Shown here: one piece after another, positions 42,893-54,879 of the stretch
Numbering within the stretch: position 1 is the first letter of the stretch
How the letters are laid out: each line of letters starts with the position of its first letter
NCBI GenBank assembly: GCA_026182355.1
Contig: JAPFBL010000119.1
Location: 2,552,001-2,616,000 of the forward strand
Reading direction: 5' to 3'
Origin: Hermatobates lingyangjiaoensis
Lineage: Eukaryota; Arthropoda; Insecta; Hemiptera; Hermatobatidae
Length of the DNA: 64,000 nucleotides
Made by a program: the position numbers and the translations under genes
The notes under the pieces: generated by a model
Databases searched by the model: none
What the model saw: only the letters and a program-made list of their open reading frames with translations
What the model was told of the DNA's origin: nothing

Positions 42893-45747
42893 TTATAGTT
42901 ATTCAATGAATGCCATACATTCTACTTTTGGAATAGGTTTTCTAATTTATGGAACTCTTTCCCATGTTTTTTATTAATAGTGTATATCATTGCCTTCTCG
43001 ACATGTTTTGACAGAACATTTGTTATAATCGTGACATGTATCTAATAGACTTTCTAAATATGTAGATGGGTGGTGGGTAGTAATTCAAGGATTAGTTGGT
43101 CATCTTCCTTTTTTGAGTTAGTGTATATTGTGTATTTAATTCAGGATTGTTTGCCTGTATTTTTTATCTTGCCTTAACTGATTGACAGTTTGTTAAGAGA
43201 TATTATAGTCCACCAGTACAATCAGATTGAAAGTTCTATAGAATCTTTAATTATTGAAAACTGAAAATGATATATTTTTACATGGATAATTACTAGTCAA
43301 TTAACTAACATCTTATTTGGCAATTTAAGTTTTATGGCATTTTTTTTAATTAGATTTGAATGCTAAGTAAGCATACTGCTGAGTTTTGTAAAATTAATAT
43401 ATTGGACTACTTTGCCAGTTAGGTTAACCAATAGCAATTATTTTACTTAGATCTTTTTTAAAATTAACTTTTTCGAGGTGGTAAGAGATTTAAATTGAAA
43501 TAAAACTTGACCAAAAGATATTTTGCTTCAATATATTCTTGTGTTTAATGGAGATTTATTATTGTAAATTCCGATAACCTATTTAAACAAATTAAGGAAT
43601 GACATCTTATTAGTGAAGTAAAGAAATGGTTCATGTAAAGAAATATGTACTTCTATTATATTTCTATAATACTGAAGTATTATTTCATTAAAACATTTAT
43701 TTGACGAAGGTTTGCTGAAAGAAAATGACATAGTCCAATTCTTGTAAGAACTTTTTTTAAAAGATATTTTATTTTGGTGCCAGACTATAAAATAAAGATC
43801 ACATGTATTGTCGTGAGGGCTCTTGAAGAACATAAGTTTGTCCCATAAAGGTCCAGCTCGCTTGTTGTCTGAGCCAATGATAGTAAAAGTGTCAAGTTTA
43901 CTACTTGACACGCTAGTATGTCTTTTAAAGGGGAAACCGCTTTTATTTTAAACGACTTCTTTGCAATGCTCAAACATAGGGCTTGTTAAATTTAAGCATG
44001 AAAAACTATTTCATCATCAATAAAGATCTCTGGCTGTTGCTTCAAACAGATTGCTAAATTCATAGAAATAAACTAGTTAACTGTCCCTGCTATAAAACTG
44101 AATGTTTTTTACTATACTCAAATGAATATAACAGCATACGATGACAATAAATGCCAGCGATTTAATATAACTCTATTTATAAACTACACTTCTCAGTAGA
44201 ACTATGAAAATGTGTCTCTAAACAATATACTCAGATATAAGGAACAAGTAAATTAAGAGTGACATTAAATACACGCATATAAACGCTATCACTTCTATAG
44301 ACTCAGTCAAAAATATGTGCAGTAAAATATCGAATATTTCAGCAGAACTTGTAATAATTTATAAAAATTTATCTTAAAATTAATTAACAAACACATTAAT
44401 ATGGAATCGTCAGATCTAATAGATTTCAACGTTTTAACAATTTATAAAAACTGTGATAGAAATAACCTCAATGTTTATTTATGCCAGTCTCTTTTATATA
44501 TTTTTTATAAATGTAGAAGCATTTTTTTATAATACATTAGGTATCACGACATAAGAAATATATATGTTTAATGTTATCTTATAAGTTATATGTTTAAAGT
44601 TATTTTGCGTTTTGCAAAATATGTTTAAAGTGTTTTGTTATTTTTACCTACATATTTATTTTACTGAAATAACAACAAAATGATGGACCAAATGAACTGC
44701 AGCTAATAGTACCAAAAAATACTACAGTATCAAGTGATTTAAAAAACAGAGCAGATAAGGTTATTTACAAGAATGAGATTAGGGGGTGGATTTTAATTTT
44801 TAAGAAAAACCCATGGGAGATATGTACAATTAATTAGATCAGATCAAGCAAGAAATTTTTTAAAATAATAAGTCATATACGATTTATTTATTTGTTCATA
44901 ATTTACTTATATTTTTATTTATTTATTTATATTGATTAATTTTTTAGTGAGCATTTATACATATATTTATAGGAAGTATCTACATTATCTATGGTGTCTA
45001 AAGTATCTACTTATAAGCAATTTATATTTCCATTATACCATTAAATAATTTTTTTCATCAAATATAAGTTATTTTAAATACCAGTCACTCAACTGGTCTC
45101 AGTATAATTAATTATGCATGAAGTGTTGGTGGCTTTTAATGTTAAACACTCTGTAAAGCTCTCACCATGGGCGTTTAAATCGAATTTAATTTTCACACAT
45201 GTCAACTTTGATGTTACATAACATTTTCAAAGTTGTTAAAATGTATAAATCACTTTTGAGTGAATAACATTTCTAATTTTACAACTTATGTTTGTTCCGA
45301 TTTCACTTAACTTAACTTTGTTGAACGTTTTTCCAAACTTTGAAACCATTTCTTCAAATCAATGATTAGATCACAATATTTTTTCAAATTTATATTTGAA
45401 AAAAATTATACGCATATAATTATGCGTAAAGAAACACTTTCATAAATTTAATGGGTTATTGACATACGTATACCAAACATAATGAGATCATTTTTTTTTT
45501 TGGCAGGCCAATCCTTATATTTGTTGCAGGGTTTAAATCTAGTTGATCAGTTCAACTTTAGAATTTATTTCAAATATTAAGTGTTAATAAAAAAACAACG
45601 TGAACAAAATTATTATAAAGGTAGTATTATAATGTAATAATAATATAATAACAATAATAACAACACTATAATATGTTAGCAAGTTAACAGTATAAATAAG
45701 ATGTTTAAATATTTTATTTGTAAATAATACCATTTCATCATGGTTTG
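42891..45747. other. AT-rich spacer
   Basis: Minus-strand open frames at 43579-43911 (110 codons) and 43785-43973 overlap in different frames and have a less skewed composition than most. I looked for transposase motifs and found none. Unassigned. Confidence 0.4.
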
Positions 45748-46061
45748 ATTAGATTGGAATGGCAGTCCTACAACAGAGAACATGTAGACCGAATATTGGC
45801 TCTATGTGATACCACATAATGAAGATTGATTCTATATTGGGAGTCTTAAATGTTGCCTACCTCAAGTGTGCTTAGAATAGGAATATTTACTGAGTACTGA
45901 GATCCCACTAGCTAGTGACCGACGGCTTAACGTCCTCATCCATGGACGACGCCCTGAGATTTATTCATCTCCTAAATGAATAAATGAGTGCCAGAATGGG
46001 TATGTACCCCAGACCTACCAGTTCAGAGGTGAGCCGTTGCCACTGGGCTAACCTGGCCCCC
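45748..46061 (-). mobile_element. tRNA-derived SINE, near full length
   Basis: Tail ATTAGATTGGAATGGCAGTC, then CCGAATATTGGCTCTATGTG, GATTCTATATTGGGAGTCTT, GTTGCCTACCTCAAGTGTGC, CTGAGTACTGAGATCCCA, GACGGCTTAACGTCCTCATC, GGACGACGCCCTGAGATTTA, and the head GCCAGAATGGGTATGTACCC, CAGTTCAGAGGTGAGCCGTT, GCCACTGGGCTAACCTGGCC. Confidence 0.87.
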
Positions 46062-48170
46062 AACATTTTATCTAAACAAATTTTTCCGTTTAACCTCTAC
46101 TTTATCTTATGTAAACCTCAGCTTTAGCCAATTTGTTCCAAGTGAAAGAGAAGCTCGTAAAGATTTGTCATCTCTATTAAAAATGAACCAGAAATACAAC
46201 CACTGTTCTTAGAACCTGTCAAGTACGAGCGGGATAGCGGTGGATTCTTGTACGTATTTGCACCTGTTTTTACCCTTGAGACAGCAGCTAATAACATTAT
46301 TTCGTTCGTTACTTATAAGTATTTAATATACGCTTATAATTTATAATTATAATCAAAAGTCAAAAAAATTAAAATAATTTTTAATTTTTAATTAAAATTA
46401 TTAAAATAATTTAATCAAAAGTAAAAAAAATTATAATCAAGTCAAAATAAATGTGAGAGTCCTGAAAATTATCTTTTAAGTTGCAATAATTTGATTACAT
46501 TGTTTTAAAAAAAAGAAAAAAGGATTTTCTTTTATATTAACACTGATAGTTACAACATAGTTAGTATAAAATTAATATAATAAAACACTGTGATTATTGA
46601 AAAATATTGTGAATCTATTTTATACATATTAAGTGTATATATATACATATTATGTATAAAATATTATATGAGTTTAAATACAAATATGGTTTTTTTAAAT
46701 GAAACTTGGAGATTAGTTTAGTCCAATAGATATCATAATCGTCTCTCGACTGTTTGATCATAATTCGATTTACGTGAGGCAAAATTAGACCGCTTGATAT
46801 TAAATCAGCTAGTAATGAAGTTCATTCATAACTGGGAGTGGGTATCGAATAATAAATAAGCCACACTTTTCCCACCCCCTAGAATAGCATTACACGATGA
46901 AGATCTATAAGTGGATTTCTGTAACCAATCAATAAATGAAGATTAAATGAAACTGGATTTGATAATCATTTATCAGGGGGTAAGTTGTGAAGAAATTTTA
47001 TGTTTACATGATATGACTGTAGATCAGTGATACTTTGTGATCAATATTTGGATATTTCTTCAGTTTAACGGTACTTTTAGTTTATAACCTTTTATAGTCC
47101 AAGTACAGTTGAAAAACATTATTTTCAATAGTAGTATATACGTCAAATTATCTTTCCTTTAAGTTTATCTGGTAAAGTGTTTTAATATATAGATATAATA
47201 TAGTTGTTGTTGGATAAAGATTACTTTGGAAGGAGATATGATGTAGCGTGTCTATTTAGAAAAGTAAGAAGGATTTGATACTGTAGAGGAGAAGTTAAAA
47301 TAGGGTTGGAGAGCAATAAATCAATGCTGTAAGTCCATGTGATCATATCTAGCATCATGAGCTCAACAGTTGCCAAGGGTAACAGTCACAGGGCAATCAC
47401 GTAAGGCAACACATCCTGGCTCCCATTCTTCAAGAACTAAATCATTAAAAAAAAACCTTCCCTTTCAATAGGAGTCTATGTCTAAATTAAACACAACAAA
47501 ATTAACTCACTTTTAATGTTATATTTAAAAATATTTATTCAAATTTTAAAATTAATGCATATACTCGTAAGTGCATTCTTGTGTTTTCTTCAGTGCGTTA
47601 TTATTATTATTATATGAATAATGTCCCAATATTTAGTGTTACATACTTTCCTGATAAGTTATCAAATCTTCTTATTAGCACTTTCCAATCTCAGAGAGCA
47701 TCATATATCATTTCAACAAAAGATTTATTCTTATATTCCATTTCAATGCATTCAAGTAATATTTAACTATGCCAGACATGCTTACATTACATTGCTTATT
47801 CTCAAAGTTATAAATTATAAAAATACTATGCAATATTATATAAATAAAGTAAAGAACAAAGCTGAACAACATATTTAGCACCAAAATAGTTTTAAAGAAG
47901 AATGATCAGTCTGACATTGTAAACATACAAAATTTAACTTTATTTACTAAATAATATTTCAGATTATTTGTTAGTTTCTAATAGCATCATCTATTAATAT
48001 TCTATTATGATATTAATAAGAATATTATGTAAAATATTTTAAAGAAAAAAATTGTAAAATAATATATAAAAGAATTTTAAAATTGAATATGGATAATCAT
48101 ATCAGCTTAAAAAAAAACATATTACAAAAAATATTATAGAAAATATCGAAAGAAAATGGTTGCTTTCGCA
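46062..48170. other. AT-rich spacer
   Basis: 47.2-47.45 kb is slightly GC-richer (GAGCTCAACAGTTGCCAAGG) without an identifiable family. Overlapping open frames at 47581-47878 are AT-biased and unrecognised. Confidence 0.45.
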
Positions 48171-48545
48171 CTCGTTGCTTTCGCTTTTGGCGGATTCAAA
48201 ATGCTATTTTGCGGAGTCCATCTTCAGAGTTGGAATTATGAATCATTTGAAAAAAAGTGTGGAAGGGTTAATGAAGAAACTATTTAGTCAACCAATGAGG
48301 AATTAACGTAAAGTAAAAATTATAATTATGTATAAATATATACACTCATATTATTTTTTATTGAGATTTGGTCTTGCTTCAAACAATACAACATCTTTAA
48401 GCCGTCGTTTCGTCTATATTTGTAGACCTCCTCAGGACTTGGTATTTTACTATTGCAAGAAACTAACTACATACCCTGTATTTCAAATTAATATATATAT
48501 TTATATTTTGAAATATATATATTTTGACGATGGTAAAAATATAGA
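48171..48545 (-). mobile_element. Repeat unit carrying the hammerhead-like core
   Basis: Minus strand: CAAGTCCTGAGGAGGTCTAC, AAATATAGACGAAACGACGG, CTTAAAGATGTTGTATTGTT. This is CTGAGGA, G, a GTCTA/TAGAC hairpin, then GAAAC (48408-48435). Further along the minus strand, CTCTGAAGATGGACTCCGCA and CCGCCAAAAGCGAAAGCAAC look like a second, degenerate core. It is probably a PLE-type terminal-repeat relic of a different family from A-E. Ends are not defined. Confidence 0.5.
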
Positions 48546-48559
48546 AAATTTTAAATATG

Positions 48560-48680
48560 TTTGTATTTAAAAGTCCGCTGGACAGTTTCATTTAATTACT
48601 ATATATATATATCTGACAGCTGGGTTTTGAGTCTGACGACGAAGACCAATTGTTACGGTTGAAAGGTCTATATATTATTG
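48560..48680. mobile_element. Family A fragment beside TA run
   Basis: AAAAGTCCGCTGGACAGTTT flank, a TA run (about 48599-48612), CTGACAGCTGGGTTTTGAGT, CTGACGACGAAGACCAATTG, TTACGGTTGAAAGGTC. This is the inner half of family A's right arm only. Confidence 0.6.
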
Positions 48681-48970
48681 TAAAATTGTATACATTATAT
48701 TATATATATTATAATATATATATTATTGTGTAAGCAATAATATACAGATATATTATATATGTGTGATATACATAGTTGTAAGTTTTAAATCTGAGTGCAT
48801 TATAAGTTGATATGCCCTATATTTGTTTATTTTGGAGTAACACATTTGAAGTATATTTATCGCACAGGCCTTTAACATATCATAATAATTTCTTTTAGTT
48901 CATTACTATTACTTATAGTGGTGAGATAATGAAGTTTTAATTTTCTGTTGATTGTTTACATTTGAAGGTT

Positions 48971-49195
48971 TTAAGAGTAGCCCAGAGGCTTGCATGCTCA
49001 CATCTAGACTGGTACATCTGTGATTCAATTCGCACTCTGGCATCGAGAGAAGTAAACAAAAATCTGACTACCATTTCCTTTAGAGATGATCTTCAGCTGC
49101 AGTCTCAAACAATAACAGTTACTCTTACAAGATGCCAACTCTTAAAACACTTTAGTAAGGTAAAGTCTAGGATTCTCAATGTAAACTTGACCCGC
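48971..49195 (+). mobile_element. tRNA-derived SINE (diverged)
   Basis: TTAAGAGTAGCCCAGAGGCT (A-box region), CATCTGTGATTCAATTCGCA (B-box region), TAAACAAAAATCTGACTACC, CCTTTAGAGATGATCTTCAG, AGTCTAGGATTCTCAATGTA. It is shortened and without the 3' tail. The 78-codon frame over it is a by-product. Confidence 0.72.
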
Positions 49196-49199
49196 TAAT

Positions 49200-50949
49200 G
49201 TGACACACGCTTTATTAAATTGGTTGATAAATAATAACTGAGCCACAATTTCTACTCAATATACAGCACAGAAGAGTGGAAGCATAAAATTTGGGCATTG
49301 TAAAACAAAAATGAACAAAGGTTCATTGAACTCATTTGTGATGTGCTATAACCTGTAGCACATAACATTGAGAGGGGTGTGAAACAATTTATTGTAGCCA
49401 ATCTACATGTTTCACTGTATAATAAATTGTATTACATTTTGTAAATATATATAGTGCGATAAAATTTACTTTGTATGTTAAAAATTCCCATTTATATTGG
49501 ATAATATTGAAACATGAGAAAGATACAGTTCCTCATTGTTTGTCCAAATAAACCAAATTTTCTGGTAATTTAAAAAAAACGTGAAAATTAGTAGTAATCA
49601 TTGCCACAATATATTATTGCTTACAAAAAATTTCAAAAGTAATGAATACTGGATGTATAAATATTACATAACAAATGGAGAACAATATAGTTACAACTAT
49701 TATCAGAAATATTGTGATATAACAATGATTAAATGTTATTTATAATTGATAGAATGGAGGCTGAAATGATAAATAATTTGAATCTGAATGGTTTTGATAA
49801 TACGTTTACTTATAGTAATGTTGAGTGCAGATCTATTCAATTTTTTTTCTTGTAATGGTAGGTATTTCTTTTTCGGCTTGTTAGTAATTGTTTAAAAAAC
49901 TGAGGATGAGAAACTTATTCTCCGAGGTATTCACGAAAGACGTTAATAACAACCTGAAAGAAGTCAAGATTTGAATGAAATACGAGTTGAAGGTGTTGAA
50001 AAGGCAGACTGTAGATGTAACAAGCACATTGAACCAGACAGTCTTAAATGCGAGATCACAATTATTTTCGGCATGACATCAATAAAGTGAAATCCTGAGA
50101 ATGAAAGAGAGGTGAAGAGGATTTCGAATTTATTATATGTAGCCGAGTTCAATTATAAGTGAGATATCAAGGCTTGGATGGAAAAGGGTGATAAATAAAG
50201 GAGGGAGGGACAGTTTGATTTTAACGATTGCTCGCGGTCGGACCGAGTGTAGTATATGATTTAGATGAGAGCGGAAGAGGGCAAGTGGCTGATCTCTGCC
50301 TCGTGAGCGAAGTGGCATTGTTACACCTTCGGGCAAGCCCCACAGCCCCCCTAGCTTTAATTGGGACCGGTTCCATCTACACTCTGAATAAATATTTATT
50401 TTGACTTGGTCAGCTGAACCTATACAACCCACCGGAAAACACCCTACCCAACATTACTTCGATTATTGTACCACAGATATAAATTTCCAGTCATAACAAA
50501 AGACTTTCTTCTTTCCAAACAGTTTAATATTTAGCCAAGCTCAATGCTATAAATAATGTACAGAATAAATCAAACTTTTCAAGGAGAATTACAAAATATT
50601 TTCTCTAAAGCAACTTTTATAACTATAAAACTTGCTAGTCACATTTTTTACTTTTTCAAAAAAATAGTATAATTCATTTATTAATAATTCAAGTTAATTT
50701 TAAATTCATTTTAAAATTGAAACAGTGTATTAGTTAAATAAACGCTCATTATTAGTACCCAAGGATAGTTGAAATCACATTCTACGATGATACAGTCATA
50801 CAAAGTACATGGTTGTAGGACTTATTCAAAACTTGTCGGAAGTTGTCTCTTTTCATGTAGAACGTTGAATTTTTACTAGTTCAGTGGTCTAAATTTAACT
50901 ATTTTGTGTGAATTTACTTTATTTAACTTTTTATTTTACTTTATTAAAG
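49200..50949. other. Spacer with an unidentified GC-richer island at 50.2-50.46 kb
   Basis: About 50200-50460 (TTGCTCGCGGTCGGACCGAG, GGCAAGTGGCTGATCTCTGC, CACCTTCGGGCAAGCCCCAC, CCACCGGAAAACACCCTACC) stands out from its AT-rich surroundings. A 99-codon minus-strand frame (50133-50432) covers it without a motif I recognise. It could be an exon remnant or a repeat of an unknown family. Confidence 0.4.
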
Positions 50950-50956
50950 TTCATCA

Positions 50957-50957
<1 letters not shown>

Positions 50958-51017
<60 letters not shown>
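50958..51017. repeat. (TA)n microsatellite
   Basis: About 30 TA units, followed by TTGTTACACCATCGTAACGC and a second short TA run at about 51075-51089. No clear foldback attached. Confidence 0.95.
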
Positions 51018-51021
<4 letters not shown>

Positions 51022-51279
51022 ACACCATCGTAACGCATCATATATCCTTTTCTCGGACAACTCATAAAAATATTATATATATATATATTTCAAATAACCC
51101 ATAATAAGTACTCATCAAACGTAGTTCTCCTCCAGATAATGATGAAAGTCGAAATATGAAAGTAAATTACAGAGCTCAATCCGTTTATTTAAGTGTTTTT
51201 TTTTATAAATGTATATATATTGATCAGGGTATATATTTATTTATATGTATAGATATAAATATATTAATATATTATAAAT

Positions 51280-51425
51280 ACTTGGAAAAATGATACATTC
51301 TGGAAAACAGAAGTCCAAATACGAAAAAAGTTATCATACATACTATAACTAATTTTCTGGTAAATTCATCTTGAGGAGAAAAAAGTGAGGTAAACCAAGC
51401 ACGCTGGAGAAAGAACGGAAATAAC
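51280..51425. mobile_element. Family B repeat, single diverged arm
   Basis: TTCTGGAAAACAGAAGTCCA, CATACTATAACTAATTTTCT, GGTAAATTCATCTTGAGGAG, GTAAACCAAGCACGCTGGAG follows the order of the family B left arm. Confidence 0.5.
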
Positions 51426-51439
51426 GCTTATATGAATAT

Positions 51440-51960
51440 CAAATGAAGGTCTCCCGTATGACACATGCTATCTAACTTCCACATACGGTATGCGACCTTC
51501 TAGTTCAGCACTTCGCGTGACAATGCATCAGTACCAGCACTCCTCAGTTGGGTGCCAACATATCCTGTCTAGTATCTCCCGATATAGTCTGTCGTACCAT
51601 CATACTCCTCATGCTCGAAATAACCGACATATCCGATATCTGGTAGTTAAGAGGTGACTTTTTTGTCTTAGTATAAAGCGCTTACAAAAATACTGATATT
51701 TTCGGAAGTTTTTTTGTATTAAGACAAAATGAGCCCTCCCTTGATTACCAGCCATTGGATATGTTTGTTATGTGGGGCATGAGGAGTGTGACAGTAGGAC
51801 GAGATGAAAGAGAAAATAATACCCGATTGAAGTGGTACTGATACTGAAAGTATTGTCATGTGTGGCACTGAACTGTAAGACCAAGTGCAGGAAGTGGAAG
51901 CTAGCTAACCTGTGTCAGACGAACGACCTGCATTTGCTATGACGTCCTTCTACCGTTCCC
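51440..51960. mobile_element. Large imperfect inverted repeat (about 520 bp)
   Basis: The two halves pair end to end: 51445 GAAGGTCTCCCGTATGACAC / complement of GTGTCAGACGAACGACCTGC near 51940; GACCTTCTAGTTCAGCACTT / CACTGAACTGTAAGACC; CAGTACCAGCACTCC / AGTGGTACTGATACTG; ATACTCCTCATGCTCG / GGGGCATGAGGAGTGTG; TTTTTTGTCTTAGTAT / TGTATTAAGACAAAA near the centre (about 51705). Identity is perhaps 65-75% by eye. No coding potential. An old foldback or MITE-like element, unlike families A-E. Confidence 0.75.
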
Positions 51961-53101
51961 CGGTGACATATAGATAAATATACGGGTAATTTCTATTTGA
52001 ATTTACAAACACACGCACAGTTATATATACATATAACGGTATTTTACAATAAACAAGTTTAACAAATATCAAATAATAATTAAAAGCACAATGTAAAGTT
52101 CTGAAATTGACAATGAACTGTTACAAGAGTACAGGTTTCTTTTGTTAAATCGGAAGAAATAATCTTTATCTATGTCAAATCAATCTAATACCTGATATAT
52201 ATAATGGTAATTACGTCCAAATTGGACAGGAATTGAAATGATCATGCATAAGTCAACTTTTTTTTTACTACTTGTTGTCGAGTTGTTCTGAATTGAATTC
52301 ATCAAATCAAATAATAAAAACAACATCAATGGTTTGTTTAGTCAAATTAGATTTTGTATTAAGAAAAGTCATGCTGTTGTCTATTAGGGTTATATCAGCT
52401 AGCCGGTAAGGTTTTTATTTGCAGCAGATCTATATATTCACCTTGTTTTGTTCAAGTATTTTACTTTATTAAAAGACAAATTATTGTTTCTAACCATTAC
52501 CCAAATCACATATCCACTTTTTTCATAACCATTTCTAACCATATTGAGAACAAAACCCACAACTAACTCCAAAGACATTAATAATACTACGCAAAGTTGT
52601 GTGATTAAGCCTTTACTATAGCGTATACTGCATGTCTACATGTATGCAAATTAGATAACTAGAAAAATATTATTGAATATGGAAAAAAAAACTTAATAAC
52701 ATACAATTCAATTTGACATCTTTAGTCATAACAAGCAAAAGCTAAGTAATAAATGATAGTTGGTAAAGGTAGTTTATATTTCATTTGTTATTTGATTAAC
52801 TGGTGAATTTAGTAGAAAATAGGAAAAGTTGTAATTTATTAAGAGATGTTTATAATCAATGATTATACCATTCAATTATTAAATTCAGATAAAAACCTGT
52901 TGCTAATACACACTAGTTGTGGATTTCGTTACTATGAGCTATAATTATGAATATGTGTCCATATGAATCAGTTTTATTGACAAAACAATTCGTTTAAAAC
53001 GAGAGTTCTCTTCTTTACTTACTTGCTTCAGAATAGTAGATCTGAAGAAAAAGCAAGTGTTCGCAAAGAGTTGTTTTGTTAGTACAAGTAGTTTTGGGTT
53101 G
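51961..53101. other. AT-rich spacer, nothing recognised
   Basis: No repeat family or coding motif that I can support. Confidence 0.5.
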
Positions 53102-53400
53102 ATTAGGTTGCAGTGGTCATATCACGAGATAATACACATAGGTCAGATATTAGCCTTTTGTGATACAACACAATAACATTCTAGATTTTGAGTATTATAT
53201 TTTGCCTAATTTAAGTGTATTTTGAGTAAGAGGTCTTTAACGAGTACCTGACATTGTACAGGCTCGGGACTGGTGGTTTAACGAGGGACGACGTGCTCAG
53301 ATTTATTTACCTCACACGTAAATAAATCAAGAGCCAGGGTGGGTATTGAACCCCGGACCCACCAGAATAGACGTGAGCTCTTTACATCTGGGCTAACCTG
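53102..53400 (-). mobile_element. tRNA-derived SINE, near full length
   Basis: Tail ATTAGGTTGCAGTGGTCATA, then ACATAGGTCAGATATTAGCC, TTTTGCCTAATTTAAGTGTA, AACGAGTACCTGACATTGTA, GGCTCGGGACTGGTGGTTTA, ACGACGTGCTCAGATTTATT, and the head GGGTATTGAACCCCGGACCC (a near-canonical B box) and ACATCTGGGCTAACCTG. Confidence 0.88.
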
Positions 53401-53503
53401 CTCTTCTTCGGAGTAAATAAATAAAGTGCATGAGTGGGTATGAAACCTCGGATCTACCAATTCATATAAGAAGACGCTAACCACTGTGTTACCCTGACCC
53501 CCC
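53401..53503 (-). mobile_element. Second SINE head joined to the first
   Basis: Minus strand: GGGTCAGGGTAACACAGTGG (A-box region), GGTAGATCCGAGGTTTCATA (B-box region), CCACTCATGCACTTTATTTA, then at 53401 straight into the complete SINE head at 53400. So on the minus strand a truncated SINE head precedes a full SINE in the same orientation, a head-to-head-start dimer or a nested insertion. Confidence 0.8.
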
Positions 53504-54685
53504 AATATTTAAGTATATACCTAATCAAATTTATAATAAATTTTATAGTAAATTGTTCACAAAAGAGATAGTATAATTTAAGAATAATGTGAGAACTGTT
53601 TTTGGTAAGAGTCAGTAAGATTAGACTAAAAGGTTGTGGGCAGGCCGGCAGAGACAAAGCCTCCCTGCTCGCCCAGGTTATATGGCAAACCGGCCACTGT
53701 CCACTACTCCCTTCCTAATCCAATAATAGTAATTTAATTATTTGTGTCTCCAGCCAGCCGTATAATCCGGCCACCGCTAATTGGACGCTCTTCTAATCCG
53801 GCTCCCATCTTTGACTTGCTTCAGACCATCCTCCCAACCCACCTAGCATCCATCCCGAAAATCAATTTCAACATTTATAAAAAAACATTAAATCATTTTC
53901 TTCTTCTACATAAATTTAAATATTTACAACTGGTGTAGACTAGAAGTAATATTAAAATGATCCATTTGATATATGAACCACTTGGTAGATATGCAAATAA
54001 ATTAAAGACACTTCGATGTAAACAACATATGTTTACAGTTTACCATAAAAGCCTTCATCAATCTTAATGTTAAAATTTAAAAAAAAAAATATTTTTTTAT
54101 ACTATGAAGAGGTTTAATAATTAATTATTTTGAAAGTAAAATTTTCAATTTACACTGATACCTTCAGGCATTATTCAATCGTTATTTGTTGTGTACTGCC
54201 TTCTCTTAATATCAACGTATTTTCTTCCACTGAGAAGAAACATTATTTTCTTGTTACCAATGTCATTGAATCTCTGGCGTTGTTTGTGTATCTTTTCTTG
54301 GTAAGATTAAATTCATTCAACAATTTAATGAAATGATTCAAAATTCTGTTAAACCAAAACATGTTTATGATATTTGTTTTGTAATTCATTGAATTGTTTA
54401 TACTATTAAACTAATTAAACATTAAGTTTGCAGTTGTTCAATTTTCATTCAACATGACTGACACATGATTTATATACAATCAAGTAGACTAATATAAAAC
54501 TGCTTGGTACATATAACTAAAATATTCAATCCTGTTTTATATCATATTTAAACACATAATTGTTCTTCTTTTGATCTCAAAAATATAAAAAAAAATTAAA
54601 TTTTTCATTTAAGATTTGATTTTCTTTACCAGTCTTAAAAATTATGTATGTTTCAATATATACGTCTACGTCCAAATCAACACCT
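53504..54685. other. Spacer with a GC-richer patch at 53.63-53.85 kb
   Basis: GGTTGTGGGCAGGCCGGCAG, CAAACCGGCCACTGTCCACT, CCGTATAATCCGGCCACCGC stands out in composition but shows no motif. The rest is AT-rich. Confidence 0.4.
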
Positions 54686-54689
54686 AAAC

Positions 54690-54821
54690 CACAGTAAGAA
54701 ATAAACCAAATCTCTCAACCGTAACAAGCGGTCTTCGTCAAGGTAAAAACTGTTTTCTCATCAAAACTTTGTCTTTTTCCTGATATCCTACTGTGGATTG
54801 GACGATGACTTTTATTTCACG

Positions 54822-54873
<52 letters not shown>

Positions 54874-54875
54874 AT
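54690..54875. mobile_element. Foldback, family A-like, plus (TA)n(TG)n
   Basis: ACCTAAACCACAGTAAGAAA, TCTCTCAACCGTAACAAGCG, GTCTTCGTCAAGGTAAAAAC, then TTTTTCCTGATATCCTACTG, TGGATTGGACGATGACTTTT, ATTTCACG and a compound (TA)n/(TG)n tract (about 54824-54875). It is closest to the 26.6-kb copy. Confidence 0.7.
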
Positions 54876-54879
54876 AATA

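Noticed and set aside
43579..43973. Two overlapping minus-strand frames that might be a decayed transposase
   Set aside because: No catalytic or zinc-binding motif found in either frame.
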